Source of the DNA: Bordetella parapertussis
GTDB taxonomy: Bacteria; Pseudomonadota; Gammaproteobacteria; Burkholderiales; SG8-39
NCBI GenBank assembly: GCA_945906975.1
Contig: CAMDRY010000052.1
Coordinates: 1-12,035 of the forward strand
Direction: 5' to 3'
DNA length: 12,035 bases
Positions within the stretch are counted from its first letter, which is position 1. Each line of letters begins with the position of its first letter. The translations under genes and the position numbers were made by a program. Shown one piece after another: positions 1 to 7,524 of the stretch. A model generated the notes under the pieces. The model ran no database searches and was not told the origin of the DNA. It saw only the letters and a program-made list of their open reading frames with translations.

Positions 1-237
1 GAGGCGGACGAGACGCTGATGGACGTTTATGTGCGCCAACGCCGCAATGCCACGATCGAGCAGGTGCAGGCGATGTCCATACGCAACAAGAAGTTGCTCG
101 AAGAGCGGGACCCGGCGGTGCAACGCCAGCGCGTCGCAGAAATGGTTGATATAGCGAAAGACCCGGTGCGCTGCCGCGAACACCTGCTCAATACCTCCAT
201 GATCAGCGGGCTGCAGCGCAGCGAGCGGGTGCAGTGA
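1..237 (+). CDS. FAD-dependent monooxygenase, C-terminal fragment (5' end outside window)
   Basis: The reading frame is open from the first base and ends at TGA 235-237, leaving the last 78 residues. The segment is helical and charged, with YVRQRR near its start, then IRNKKLLEERDP, and an LLNTSMISGLQRS-like ending. From memory this pattern matches the C-terminal tail of FAD-binding aromatic-ring monooxygenases of the PobA/UbiH-like superfamily common in Burkholderiales. The FAD-binding GxGxxG and DG motifs would lie upstream and cannot be checked here. The next gene on the same strand is an FAH-family hydrolase, which supports a role in aromatic or related ring catabolism. The substrate cannot be inferred. 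The internal ATG at base 19 is not a likely start because the homologous sequence continues upstream of it. The assignment rests on the tail alone and is moderate. Confidence 0.6.
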   Translation, partial: EADETLMDVYVRQRRNATIEQVQAMSIRNKKLLEERDPAVQRQRVAEMVDIAKDPVRCREHLLNTSMISGLQRSERVQ

Positions 238-246
238 GATATGTCC

Positions 247-337
247 TTGCGAGGAGCGTAGCGACGAAGCAATCTCGTGGCAGTGTGACGGACCTGATCA
301 ACGCGACGAGATTGCTTCGCTGCGCTCGCAATGACGG
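247..337. repeat. REP-like palindromic element
   Basis: Two inverted arms, 247-278 and 306-331, flank a spacer of about 27 bases. The innermost 14 bases of each arm (ending AATCTCGT on the left, starting ACGAGATT on the right) are perfectly complementary. The outer parts pair with a bulge (TTGCGA against TCGCAA), and the right arm continues into ATGACGG. The sequence type, with GAGGAGCG and GACGAAGCAATCTC, is one I recall as a dispersed extragenic palindrome in many proteobacterial genomes. It sits between the monooxygenase stop and the FAH start. Transcribed, it would fold into a long hairpin that could attenuate or stabilise the message. It has no T-tract, so it is not a classic terminator. 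Confidence 0.8.
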
Positions 338-375
338 AAAGTTTTTAGGGAAATTTAAAACCAAGGACCTTACCC

Positions 376-1230
376 ATGCGCATTTGCCGCTTTAACGACA
401 ACCGCCTCGGCCTCGTGCTGGCGGACGGCATACACGATGTCTCCAGCGTGCTCGCTTCGATTCCTGCATCGGGTTATCCGCTACCTTCACATGATCTGCT
501 GATCGCCAACCTTGCCATGCTGCGTCCACTGATTGAACAGGCGGCCAAGGGCACGCCCGCGATCAAGCTTGAGTCGGTGAGCCTGCTCAGCCCGGTGGCC
601 AACCCTGGCAAGATCATCGCCGCGCCGGTGAATTACAAAAAGCATCTCGAGGAGGTGCTCGCCGACAAGGGCATACACCATGGCAAGCTCGTAGACGAAA
701 TCCAGCGCGCCGGCCTGTTCCTCAAGGCGACCAGTTCCCTGGTGGGTGCCGGTGCCGGGGTCGACCTGGTGCATACCGACAGGCGCAACGACCACGAAGT
801 CGAGCTGGCCGTGGTCATCGGTAGCAGGGCAAAAAACCTCAAACTTGCCGATGCACTCGCGCATGTGGCCGGCTATTGCATCGGCTTGGATATCACCATA
901 CGCGGTCCGGAAGACCGCAGTTTTCGCAAATCGCCGGACAGCTACTGCGTGCTCGGCCCTTGGCTGGTGACTTCCGACGAGCTGCCCGACCCGTCGCACC
1001 TTGATCTTTCTATCAAGGTTAACGACCAGTTCCGCCAGCAGTCCAATACTTCCGATTTGATACTCAGCGTACAGGAGCTGATCGTTTGGGCTTCTTCGTT
1101 TTACACGCTGCACCCGGGAGACGTGATCATCACCGGCACGCCGCAGGGTGTCGGCCCGATCAAGCCGGGTGACGTGATGGACGCCGAGGTGCAGTGCATA
1201 GGTGCGATGCGGGTCGCAGTGCGCGCTTAG
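376..1230 (+). CDS. Fumarylacetoacetate hydrolase (FAH) family protein
   Basis: A 284-residue protein of the FAH superfamily, metal-dependent enzymes that hydrolyse, decarboxylate or isomerise oxo-acids from aromatic ring fission. The first ~70 residues form the small N-terminal domain. The catalytic fold starts at KIIAAPVNYKKHLEE (about 79-93). Metal ligands are visible as E141 and E143 in HEVELAVVIG and D172 in GLDITIR. The conserved RSFRKSPDSY (181-190), NTSDLILSVQELI (224-236) and HPGDVIITGTPQGVG (246-260) blocks are all present, so it looks intact. An AAGGA ribosome site at 363-367 lies 8 bases before the ATG. It follows the monooxygenase on the same strand with the REP-like element between, fitting a ring-degradation operon. 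The exact substrate (fumarylpyruvate, homoprotocatechuate product or other) cannot be told. It ends in TAG, which matters for interpreting the in-frame TAG codons further along. Confidence 0.93.
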   Translation: MRICRFNDNRLGLVLADGIHDVSSVLASIPASGYPLPSHDLLIANLAMLRPLIEQAAKGTPAIKLESVSLLSPVANPGKIIAAPVNYKKHLEEVLADKGIHHGKLVDEIQRAGLFLKATSSLVGAGAGVDLVHTDRRNDHEVELAVVIGSRAKNLKLADALAHVAGYCIGLDITIRGPEDRSFRKSPDSYCVLGPWLVTSDELPDPSHLDLSIKVNDQFRQQSNTSDLILSVQELIVWASSFYTLHPGDVIITGTPQGVGPIKPGDVMDAEVQCIGAMRVAVRA

Positions 1231-1461
1231 ACACGCCAGCCGGGAGCGCCATCCTCCACCCCGATCTCAACCCCGATGGCACGCCCCCAAGCCCGCGCGG
1301 CATGGCGGCTTGACGACTCAGGCGCGGCTGAGAATGTTTTCTGCGGCAGCGGCGAAAGAAGCAGGCACAAGCCTGTCCCGTGAGCCCCCGGCCTCGCGCA
1401 AGTTTTCTCAAACGCTTTTTCGGCTCAAAGTGCAAATCCATGCGGCAAACTAATTTTTGAA
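1231..1461. other. Intergenic stretch without a supported gene
   Basis: Open frames cross this stretch on both strands, but they are arginine- and proline-rich, have no ribosome site and resemble no family I recognise. The one visible structure is a small hairpin at 1362-1375 (CAGGC, loop ACAA, GCCTG). Its sequence recurs in inverted orientation at 11777-11790; at this size that could be chance. No convincing promoter for hslR was seen. Confidence 0.5.
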
Positions 1462-1857
1462 ATGACAGGGCCTCTCGAAAAGCTGCGTTTTGACAAATGG
1501 CTTTGGGCGGCGCGCTTTTACAAAACGCGCAGTCTTGCGCTGCAAGCCATCGATGGGGGCAAGGCCAAACTCAACGGTGAGCGCGTCAAACCCGCCCGCG
1601 ATGTACGAGCCGGCGACACCGTGACGATTCGCGCCGGAGAGCTTGAATGGACGGTGGCGGTGCTTGGTGTGTCGGACCGGCGTAGACCGGCCAGCGTCGC
1701 GGCGCTGCTCTATGCCGAGGGCGAAGAGAGTCGAAATAAACGCGAATTGATGGTCGCTATGCGACGCACCGGCCCGCAGCCCGATCCGGACGCCAAGGGC
1801 CGGCCGACCAAGCGTGACCGCAGGTTGATCCACCGTTTTACCGAAGGCGATGACTGA
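1462..1857 (+). CDS. hslR: RNA-binding S4 domain protein, heat shock protein 15 (HslR)
   Basis: A 131-residue protein matching the HslR/Hsp15 family in length and layout. In E. coli, Hsp15 binds free 50S subunits carrying a stranded nascent chain and helps recycle them after heat stress. The S4 RNA-binding domain occupies about residues 8-55, with the diagnostic LRFDKWLWAARFYKTRS near the N terminus followed by GGKAKLNGERVKPARDV and an AGDTVTI turn. The basic C-terminal tail (GRPTKRDRRLIHRF) is also typical. No good Shine-Dalgarno sequence precedes the ATG (upstream is TAATTTTTGAA), but an in-frame upstream start is not available and the N terminus matches the family. It is flanked by long gaps, so it is probably transcribed alone. 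The identification is firm. Confidence 0.94.
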   Translation: MTGPLEKLRFDKWLWAARFYKTRSLALQAIDGGKAKLNGERVKPARDVRAGDTVTIRAGELEWTVAVLGVSDRRRPASVAALLYAEGEESRNKRELMVAMRRTGPQPDPDAKGRPTKRDRRLIHRFTEGDD

Positions 1858-2032
1858 CGGTGAGAAAGAGCGGCAAGGGCATTTGGGTGGTTTGGGGGGG
1901 AGATGTGCTGTGGGGGGAGCGCTATCCGGTATGCTTGCAGGCCGGGTTGGCGCTTGGCCACGAAGATTGATCAAGTCTGGGCTGAAAAAACCCAAAGTTG
2001 AGGCGGCACCCGCCACCGCCATCGCATTTTTA

Positions 2033-2038
2033 GAGGAG
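2033..2038 (+). promoter_or_regulatory. Ribosome binding site selecting a TTG start
   Basis: GAGGAG lies 5 bases upstream of the TTG at 2044. It is the strongest ribosome site in the window and fixes the start of the Bug/TctC protein at this rare codon. The next residues then form a proper signal peptide. Confidence 0.8.
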
Positions 2039-2043
2039 TTAAA

Positions 2044-3042
2044 TTGAACAAACCCAATCGATTGCTACGACATTGCGGCGCCGCGTTAAGCCTGCTGCTA
2101 CTGGCGCTTACTCCGGCGGCCATGGCACAAAGCACCTATCCCTCGCAGACCATCAAACTGGTCGTGCCCTATCTTGCGGGCGGCGGCGTCGATATCGTCG
2201 CGCGCCTGCTGGGAGAGCAATTGCGCGCCCAAGAGGGCTGGAATGTCATCGTCGACAACAAGCCGGGCGCCTCGGGCATGATAGGCACGCAGTTCGTCGC
2301 GCGCGCGCCGGCCGACGGCTACACCTTGCTGATGTCGGCTTCAGGCGAAATTGTCGTGACTCCGCACTTGTTCAAGAAGCAGATGGCCTACGATGCGGAC
2401 AAGGACTTGCAGCCGATCACGCTGATGGTCAAGGTGCCCAACGTGCTGGTGGTCAACACCGACATCCCGGCGCGCAACATTGCCGAGTTGATCGCTCACG
2501 GCAAGGCCAATCCGGGCAAGCTGACGTTTTCATCCAGCGGTATCGGCAATTCGCAGCACCTCGCCGGCGAGTTGTTCAATACGATGGCCGGCACGCAGAT
2601 CGTGCATGTTCCCTACAAGGGCGCTTCGCAACAGCTCACCGACGTCGCGGCCAAGCAGGTGTCGATGACTTTTGTCAGCATCGCCTCGGCGCTGCCCCTC
2701 ATCAAGAGCGGCCAGATCAAGGCCATTGCCGTGACGTCGAGGGAGCGTGTGCCGGCGTTGCCCGACACGCCTGCCCTGACCGAGCACAAGCCGCTGGCAG
2801 GCTACGAGCTGGTCAACTGGTTCGGGTTTTTTGCACCCGCGGGCATTCCCGCACCGGTGCTGGCCAGGATCAGCGATGCGGCGCAAAAAGCCCTGAAGAA
2901 CCCGGAGTTCGCGAAAAAACTGCTTGCCCAGGGCGGTGAGCCCACCCCAGACACGCCCGAGGGCTTTCGTGCCTTCGTGCGCGCCGAGTCGGCCAAGTTT
3001 CAGCGCATCATCATCGAGTCCAAGGTCACGCTGGAAAACTGA
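2044..3042 (+). CDS. Bug/TctC-family tricarboxylate transporter substrate-binding protein
   Basis: A 332-residue periplasmic protein of the Bug (TctC, PF03401) family, which captures carboxylates and related small molecules. Residues 1-28 are a Sec signal peptide: basic start, hydrophobic core SLLLLALTPA, cleavage likely after AMA. The mature part shows the family's first ligand loop at 41-54 (VPYLAGGGVDIVAR, with D50). The block DNKPGASGMIGTQFVARAPADGYTLLM spans about 71-97. The PYKGASQQLTDVAAKQV region and a complete C terminus follow. The TTG start is supported by GAGGAG 5 bases upstream. The stop lies only 13 bases before the aconitase start, so the two are probably co-transcribed. Classic partners TctA and TctB are absent from the window; solitary Bug genes are common in Burkholderiales. 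A tricarboxylate ligand is suggested only by the neighbouring aconitase. Confidence 0.93.
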   Translation: MNKPNRLLRHCGAALSLLLLALTPAAMAQSTYPSQTIKLVVPYLAGGGVDIVARLLGEQLRAQEGWNVIVDNKPGASGMIGTQFVARAPADGYTLLMSASGEIVVTPHLFKKQMAYDADKDLQPITLMVKVPNVLVVNTDIPARNIAELIAHGKANPGKLTFSSSGIGNSQHLAGELFNTMAGTQIVHVPYKGASQQLTDVAAKQVSMTFVSIASALPLIKSGQIKAIAVTSRERVPALPDTPALTEHKPLAGYELVNWFGFFAPAGIPAPVLARISDAAQKALKNPEFAKKLLAQGGEPTPDTPEGFRAFVRAESAKFQRIIIESKVTLEN

Positions 3043-3055
3043 GCTGGGTGTTTTG

Positions 3056-5719
3056 ATGACCGACATGCAAGGCCGGCTGCAGGCAGGTGGCAAGACCTAT
3101 GCGCTGCTCAGTCTTCAGCGTGCATTGCCCGCGGACACGCTCCCGCGCATCCCGTATGTGCTGCGTGTGCTGTTTGAGAACGCGTTGCGCAACGAACCCG
3201 ATTCGCTGGCGGCGATCACGCAGTGGGTCGCCGATCGCAGCCTCGAGCGCGAGATTCCGTTTTATCCGCTGCGCGTGCTGATGCACGACACCACCTGCTC
3301 GCCGGCCCTGGCTGATTTCGCCGCCATGCGGGATGCCGTGGCGGCGGGCGGGGGCGACCCGGCGCGCATCAATCCGGTGATCCCAGTGCATCTGGTGATC
3401 GATCATTCGATCGCGGTCGATCACTATGGCGTCGCCGACGCCATGGATCTCAACCGCAAGCTGGACTTTGCGCGCAATACCGAGCGTTACGGTTTTGTGA
3501 GATGGGCGCAGAACAGCCTGGCCAATTTTCGCGTGGTGCCGCCAGGAACGGGAATCATCCATCAGATCAACCTGGAGCTGCTTGCTGACGCGGTGACGGT
3601 CATCGAACGCCCCGGCGATGTGCCGCTCGCCTGCCCGGACACGCTGCTGGGTACCGACAGCCACACGCCGATGATAGGCGCGTTGGGCATCCTGGCATGG
3701 GGCGTGGGTGGTATCGAGGCCCAGGCGGCGATGCTCGGTCAACCCCTGGCCGTTCGCATCCCCGATGTGGTCGGCGTGCACATGCGTGGCGCGCTTGCGC
3801 CCGGCGTCACCGCCACTGACCTGGTTTTGCGCGTGACCGAGATGCTGCGTGCCCATGGCGTACTGGGCAAGTTCGTCGAGTTTTTCGGTGTCGGCGCGGG
3901 TAGTCTGTCGCTTGCGGATCGCGCGACGGTGGCGAACATGGCGCCCGAATACGGCGCCACCACGGCGTTTTTTCCGATGGACAAGGTGGCCATCGATTAT
4001 TTGCGTGCGAGCGGTCGCCCGCCGGCGCTACTGGAACTCATCGAGTCCTATATGCGCGCCCAGGGGCTGTGGTGGGAAGAGGGCGCGGTGGTGCCCGAGT
4101 ACAGCGGGCTGCTGGAGCTCGATCTGGCGGCGGTCGAGCCCTGCATGGCCGGTCCGCGCCTGCCGCACGATCGCAAACCGCTGTCGCGTGTCGGACCGGG
4201 TTTTTTGCACGACCTGCCGGGGCTCGCCCCCAAAGGCGCGCCGCAAACGCCGCGTGTGTTTGCCGATGCAGGCGCCGGCTATGCGCTGCGCGACGGCGCG
4301 GTGGTGCTCGCCGCCATAACCAGTTGCACCAACACCTCCAACCCGGCTTTGGTGATAGGTGCCGGTTTGCTGGCACGCAAGGCGAGAGCGCTCGGCCTGA
4401 CGCGCCAGCCCTGGGTCAAGACCTCGCTGTCGCCAGGTTCCAAGGTGGTGGCCGACTACCTGCAGTCCTCCGGCCTGCAGGAGGACTTTGACGCACTGGG
4501 ATTCAACCTTGCCGGCTACGGTTGCATGACCTGCATCGGCAACTCGGGCAGTCTTGAGGCGGCGGTGGTGTCCGCGGTTGAGCAAAATGGATTGTGTGCG
4601 GTGGGTGTGCTCTCGGGGAATCGCAATTTCGACGGGCGCGTCAATCCGCATCTTGGCGCCGCCTATCTCGCGTCGCCGGCCTTGGTGGTCGCCTACGCGC
4701 TGGCCGGCAACATTGTCATCGACATTGCGAACGAGGCGCTCGGCCGCGCTGCATCGGGCGAAGCGGTCTACCTGCGCGACATCTGGCCTTCAGACGCAGA
4801 GATCCACGCTGTCATGGCCGCACACCTGACGCCGCAGGCCTATGTGGCGCGCTATCGCGATGTCTGGCAGGGCTCGGACGAGTGGCAGGCCATCAAGGCG
4901 CCCGACGATGTGTTGTTTCCCTGGGATCAGGTTTCCGATTACATCCGCCGCCCGCCTTATTTCGACGGCTTTTCTCCGCACCAGCCCGCGCCCCTGAGCT
5001 TGGAGAACGCGCGTCCCTTCATGATCCTGGGCGACAACGTCACCACCGACCATATCTCGCCGGCGGGCGCGATCCCGAAGGAAAGCCTCGCCGGGCGCCA
5101 TCTTTTGTCGCACGGCGTGCCGGTGGCGATGTTCAACTAGTACGCCACGCGCCGCAGTAACCACGAGGTGATGCTGCGCGGCGCATTCAGCAATCCGCGG
5201 CTGGTGAATGAGTTGCCGGGTGCGGCTGTGCCCGGCGGTCCGACCTGCCTCACGCTCGACACCGATGGCGCGCAGCCTATGACCGCCTACGAGGCGGCGC
5301 AGAGCTTTCGCGAGCGCGGCTTGCCGCTGGTACTGCTCGCCGGTAAAAATTACGGCGCGGGCTCGAGTCGCGATTGGGCGGCCAAGGTGTCGGCGCTGCT
5401 GGGCGTGCGCGCCGTGATTGCCGCGAGCTTTGAACGCATACATCGCAGCAACCTCATCGGCATGGGCGTCATTCCCTTGCTGCTGCCGGCGGGGCTGGCG
5501 CGCGGTGAGCTTTGCCGCCATGGCGGCGACACCTTGTCTTTCGACGGACTCGGGGCGCTGACCCCCGGGCCAAACCGCGTCACGGTGACGGTGTGCCGCA
5601 CCGACGGCGGCATCGCTGCATACGAGCTTGTGTGCCAGATGGACTCGCAGCGCGAAATCGACACCTTGCGCCATGGAGGCATCCTGCCTTATGTGGTCAG
5701 GGGAGCGCTCGCCGCCTGA
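3056..5719 (+). pseudogene. acnA: Aconitate hydratase (AcnA-type family), interrupted by one in-frame amber codon
   Basis: Read through the TAG at 5138-5140, this frame encodes 887 residues, the usual AcnA length (about 890). Aconitase interconverts citrate and isocitrate in the TCA and glyoxylate cycles with a [4Fe-4S] cluster. Cluster ligands are visible as C424 in SCTNTSNP and C490 and C493 in GYGCMTCIGNSG. GTDSHTP lies at 199-205 and WGVGGIEAQAAMLGQP at 215-230. The swivel domain begins around GDNVTTDHISPAG (659 on), and the catalytic-base segment GAGSSRDWAAK starts at 767, after the stop. The amber replaces codon 695 in FN-stop-YATRRSNHEVM, where relatives have serine, so a single TCG to TAG change explains it. 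No frameshift is seen. As read, the 694-residue product lacks the catalytic serine. The ATG at 3056 has only a weak ribosome site; ATG 3065 is an alternative. Some motifs (YIRRPPYFDGF, FN-YAT) recall AcnD, so it may be a paralogue of the housekeeping enzyme. It could also be a sequencing error or be read through. Confidence 0.85.
5138..5140 (+). other. In-frame amber stop inside the aconitase
   Basis: TAG stands where aconitases have the serine of the FNSY motif. The frame upstream and the 193 codons downstream (5141-5716) both keep clear aconitase homology without any insertion or deletion. A GTG at 5168 could in principle restart translation, but no ribosome site precedes it. Confidence 0.85.
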
Positions 5720-5744
5720 ATCGTTGCTGCGACACCTGGCTGAT

Positions 5745-5774
5745 GGCTGGAAATGCCCGTCTGGCGCGGCTTTT
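5745..5774. repeat. Degenerate copy of a hairpin repeat, possible aconitase terminator
   Basis: This segment, starting GGCTGGAAA and containing CCCGTCTGGCG, closely matches the intact element at 7863-7897. Its right outer arm (TTTCCAGCC) has decayed to TTTTAGG. The inner GCC (5755-5757) and GGC (5768-5770) still pair and are followed by TTTT, so it could act as a weak terminator 25 bases after the aconitase stop. Confidence 0.5.
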
Positions 5775-5869
5775 AGGATAAGACGATTTTTTTGGTGGCG
5801 TGATGTTGGGCGGGTGGGGTAAAGCAAAACGGTGCAGTGGTCTTTGGATGGCTGCGCGCAGATGGGCGG

Positions 5870-5875
5870 TATGAT
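5870..5875 (+). promoter_or_regulatory. Candidate -10 element for the TauE gene
   Basis: TATGAT in the context GGCGGTATGATGC is a good sigma-70-like -10 hexamer about 98 bases before the permease start. No convincing -35 lies at the standard distance (TTGGAT at 5844-5849 is 20 bases away), so this is tentative. Confidence 0.3.
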
Positions 5876-5899
5876 GCTGCTGCTGTCGCCGACCTTAAA

Positions 5900-5927
5900 G
5901 GTTTAAGGTTTAAGGTTTGAGGTTTGA
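5900..5927. repeat. Heptanucleotide tandem repeat, four units
   Basis: Four perfectly phased 7-base units, GGTTTAA twice and then GGTTTGA twice, lie 45 bases upstream of the TauE start. The spacing between the candidate -10 and the start codon includes this array, so a change in copy number would alter the 5' leader length. Confidence 0.85.
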
Positions 5928-5972
5928 GGCCAAGAAGAGGCGTTCCGTAGCCAGGAATTTTGAATTTTCACC

Positions 5973-6728
5973 ATGTTCGAATCTGAAACTGCCACGCTGC
6001 TGTTGCTCGTGACCGGGGTGTTCCTTACCTCCGGCTTCGTCAAGGGCGCCGTGGGTATGGGCTTGCCGTCTATTTCGATTGGCCTGCTCACGCTGTCGGG
6101 CATGTCGCCGGCGCACGCAGCAGCAGTGATGTTCCTGCCTGCACTGGTGACCAATCTTTGGCAGGGCCTGTCCGGGCCGGCGCTGGGCGCGTTGGCAGCT
6201 CGCTTCTGGAGCATGATGGTGCTGGCTTTTGTCGGAACGCTGCTCGGTTCCGTTGTCATGGTCGGCGCGAACGCCAAGCTGGCGGTGTTCGCGCTGGGCA
6301 TCGTGCTCTTCCTGTCAACGGCCTTTAACATGTTTGCGGTGCGCTTTCGCGTGCCACGCCGACGCGAGTGGTGGCTGTCACCGATCATGGGAATGCTGAC
6401 CGGCCTGATCACGGGAGCCACCGGGGCGTTCGTGTTTCCGCTCATTCCCTATATGGGGGCGCTCGAATTGAGCAGGGAGGAGCTTATCCAGCTGCTTGGC
6501 CTGACCGCCATTCTGTCATCACTCGCCTTGGGTATTGCCCTGTGGTGGCACGGTTCACTCGGGTTCTCGCTCGCCGGCACTGCGGCCTTTGCGCTGTTGC
6601 CGGCCTTTGCCGGCATGTTCATCGGCCAGACGGTGCGCCGCCATATCAGCGAGACGGCTTTTCGCCGCGTTTTCCAGATCGGTCTGTTGTCGCTGGGGCT
6701 TTATCTCGCGCTCAAGAATATTCCCTGA
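5973..6728 (+). CDS. TauE/SafE family sulfite/anion permease
   Basis: A 251-residue, very hydrophobic inner-membrane protein with about eight predicted membrane segments (near residues 8-26, 29-42, 46-64, 78-96, 101-121, 135-155, 173-193, 200-220, and a last one 231-248; the exact count is uncertain). The two related glycine-rich loops that mark the TauE/SafE (PF01925, formerly DUF81) family are visible as GFVKGAVGMGLP (21-32) and GLITGATGAF (144-153). Family members are proposed exporters or importers of sulfite, sulfoacetate and other organic anions; the substrate here is unknown. An in-frame TGA at 5961-5963 limits upstream extension, so ATG 5973 is the start despite a poor ribosome site (AGGAA at 5953, 15 bases away). 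It is convergent with msrA, with 48 bases between the stops. Confidence 0.9.
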   Translation: MFESETATLLLLVTGVFLTSGFVKGAVGMGLPSISIGLLTLSGMSPAHAAAVMFLPALVTNLWQGLSGPALGALAARFWSMMVLAFVGTLLGSVVMVGANAKLAVFALGIVLFLSTAFNMFAVRFRVPRRREWWLSPIMGMLTGLITGATGAFVFPLIPYMGALELSREELIQLLGLTAILSSLALGIALWWHGSLGFSLAGTAAFALLPAFAGMFIGQTVRRHISETAFRRVFQIGLLSLGLYLALKNIP

Positions 6729-6776
6729 TCAGCAGTTGTACTTGCAGACACCGCGCGTATTTTTCTGCCGGAGCGC

Positions 6777-7460
6777 TTACTTGCCCCGATACAGTTCCGG
6801 GAATTCCTTTTTTAGCGCGGCCAGTTTGGGCAGGTCGTTGAACACGATGTAGGGTTGGTTGGGATTGCGGGCGAGGTAATCGAGGTGGTAGGCCTCGGCC
6901 TGGTAAAAGGCTTTCATCGGCACCAGTTGCGTGACGATGGGCTTGGGGTAGGTCTTGGCCGCCTGCAGCTGGCCGATATAAGCCTGCGCGATTTTTTGCT
7001 GTTCGACCGAGGTGTAAAAAATGGCCGATCGGTATTGTGTGCCGCTGTCCGGGCCCTGGCGGTTGAGCTGGGTCGGGTCGTGCGCGGCGGAGAACAAGAC
7101 CTTCAGCAACGTACCGTATGAAACCTTGGACGGGTCGAACACCACCTTGACCGCTTCGGCGTGCTCGGTCGAGCCGCGGCTCACCTTGTCGTAGGTCGCC
7201 GTGTCGGCGCTGCCGCCCGAATATCCGGATGTCGACGAGAGCACGCCCTTGATGTTTTTGAACACAGCCTCTATGCCCCAGAAGCATCCGGCGGCGAATA
7301 CCGCGGTCTCCTGGCCGGCGGCCTTGGCCAGGGGCGCATCGACAGCCGGCCTGGGCAGGGGCCTGGTTTCGCCTTCGGCGCGTGCCTGGCCGCAGAGGCT
7401 GCATAAAATGAGCGCGGTGCTGAGCAGAATGCGCACTTGGGAGAGCACGTGTTTGTTCAT
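6777..7460 (-). CDS. msrA: Peptide-methionine (S)-S-oxide reductase MsrA, secreted form
   Basis: A 227-residue MsrA, which reduces the S-epimer of methionine sulfoxide in oxidised proteins. The catalytic cysteine is C59 in GCFWG (58-62). The family blocks [43 protein letters not shown] and a C-terminal HLDYLARNP follow. Residues 1-28 (MNKHVLSQ, hydrophobic [16 protein letters not shown] cleavage site) form a Sec signal peptide, so the enzyme should act in the periplasm. No cysteine follows C59, so this is a one-Cys MsrA lacking the usual C-terminal resolving cysteines. The start at 7460 is preferred because AAAGGA (7471-7476 on this strand) lies 10 bases upstream; an in-frame ATG at 7481 would precede that site and spoil the signal peptide. 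The N-terminal cysteines C20 and C23 do not fit a lipobox. Confidence 0.95.
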   Translation of the reverse strand: MNKHVLSQVRILLSTALILCSLCGQARAEGETRPLPRPAVDAPLAKAAGQETAVFAAGCFWGIEAVFKNIKGVLSSTSGYSGGSADTATYDKVSRGSTEHAEAVKVVFDPSKVSYGTLLKVLFSAAHDPTQLNRQGPDSGTQYRSAIFYTSVEQQKIAQAYIGQLQAAKTYPKPIVTQLVPMKAFYQAEAYHLDYLARNPNQPYIVFNDLPKLAALKKEFPELYRGK

Positions 7461-7524
7461 AGGGGCTGGTTCCTTTGGCATGTCGTGTGCATTCGTCGTT
7501 GCAGTGTCTCAAAGCTTACATCTA

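Noticed and set aside
487..1113. A long minus-strand frame inside the FAH gene
   Set aside because: It is antisense to a conserved protein with all family motifs; long antisense frames are common at this GC content.
1362..1375. Possible repeat pair with 11777-11790
   Set aside because: The 14-base sequence is itself nearly self-complementary and short, and flanking bases do not match, so chance is the simpler explanation.
1160..1441. A 93-codon minus-strand frame after the FAH gene
   Set aside because: It overlaps the FAH 3' end, is arginine-rich as expected of a GC-rich shadow frame, and has no visible ribosome site.
1850..2047. A 65-codon plus-strand frame overlapping the ends of hslR and the start of the Bug gene
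   Set aside because: It is glycine-rich and G-tract driven, has no ribosome site or recognised motif, and runs over the ribosome site of the next gene.
3056..5719. Aconitase TAG as pyrrolysine or selenocysteine insertion
   Set aside because: Selenocysteine uses UGA; pyrrolysine is not expected in such a host, the site is a serine in relatives, and TAG is a normal stop for the FAH gene.
4790..5827. A 345-codon minus-strand frame across the end of the aconitase
   Set aside because: It is antisense to conserved aconitase sequence and matches nothing recognised; its existence follows from codon composition.
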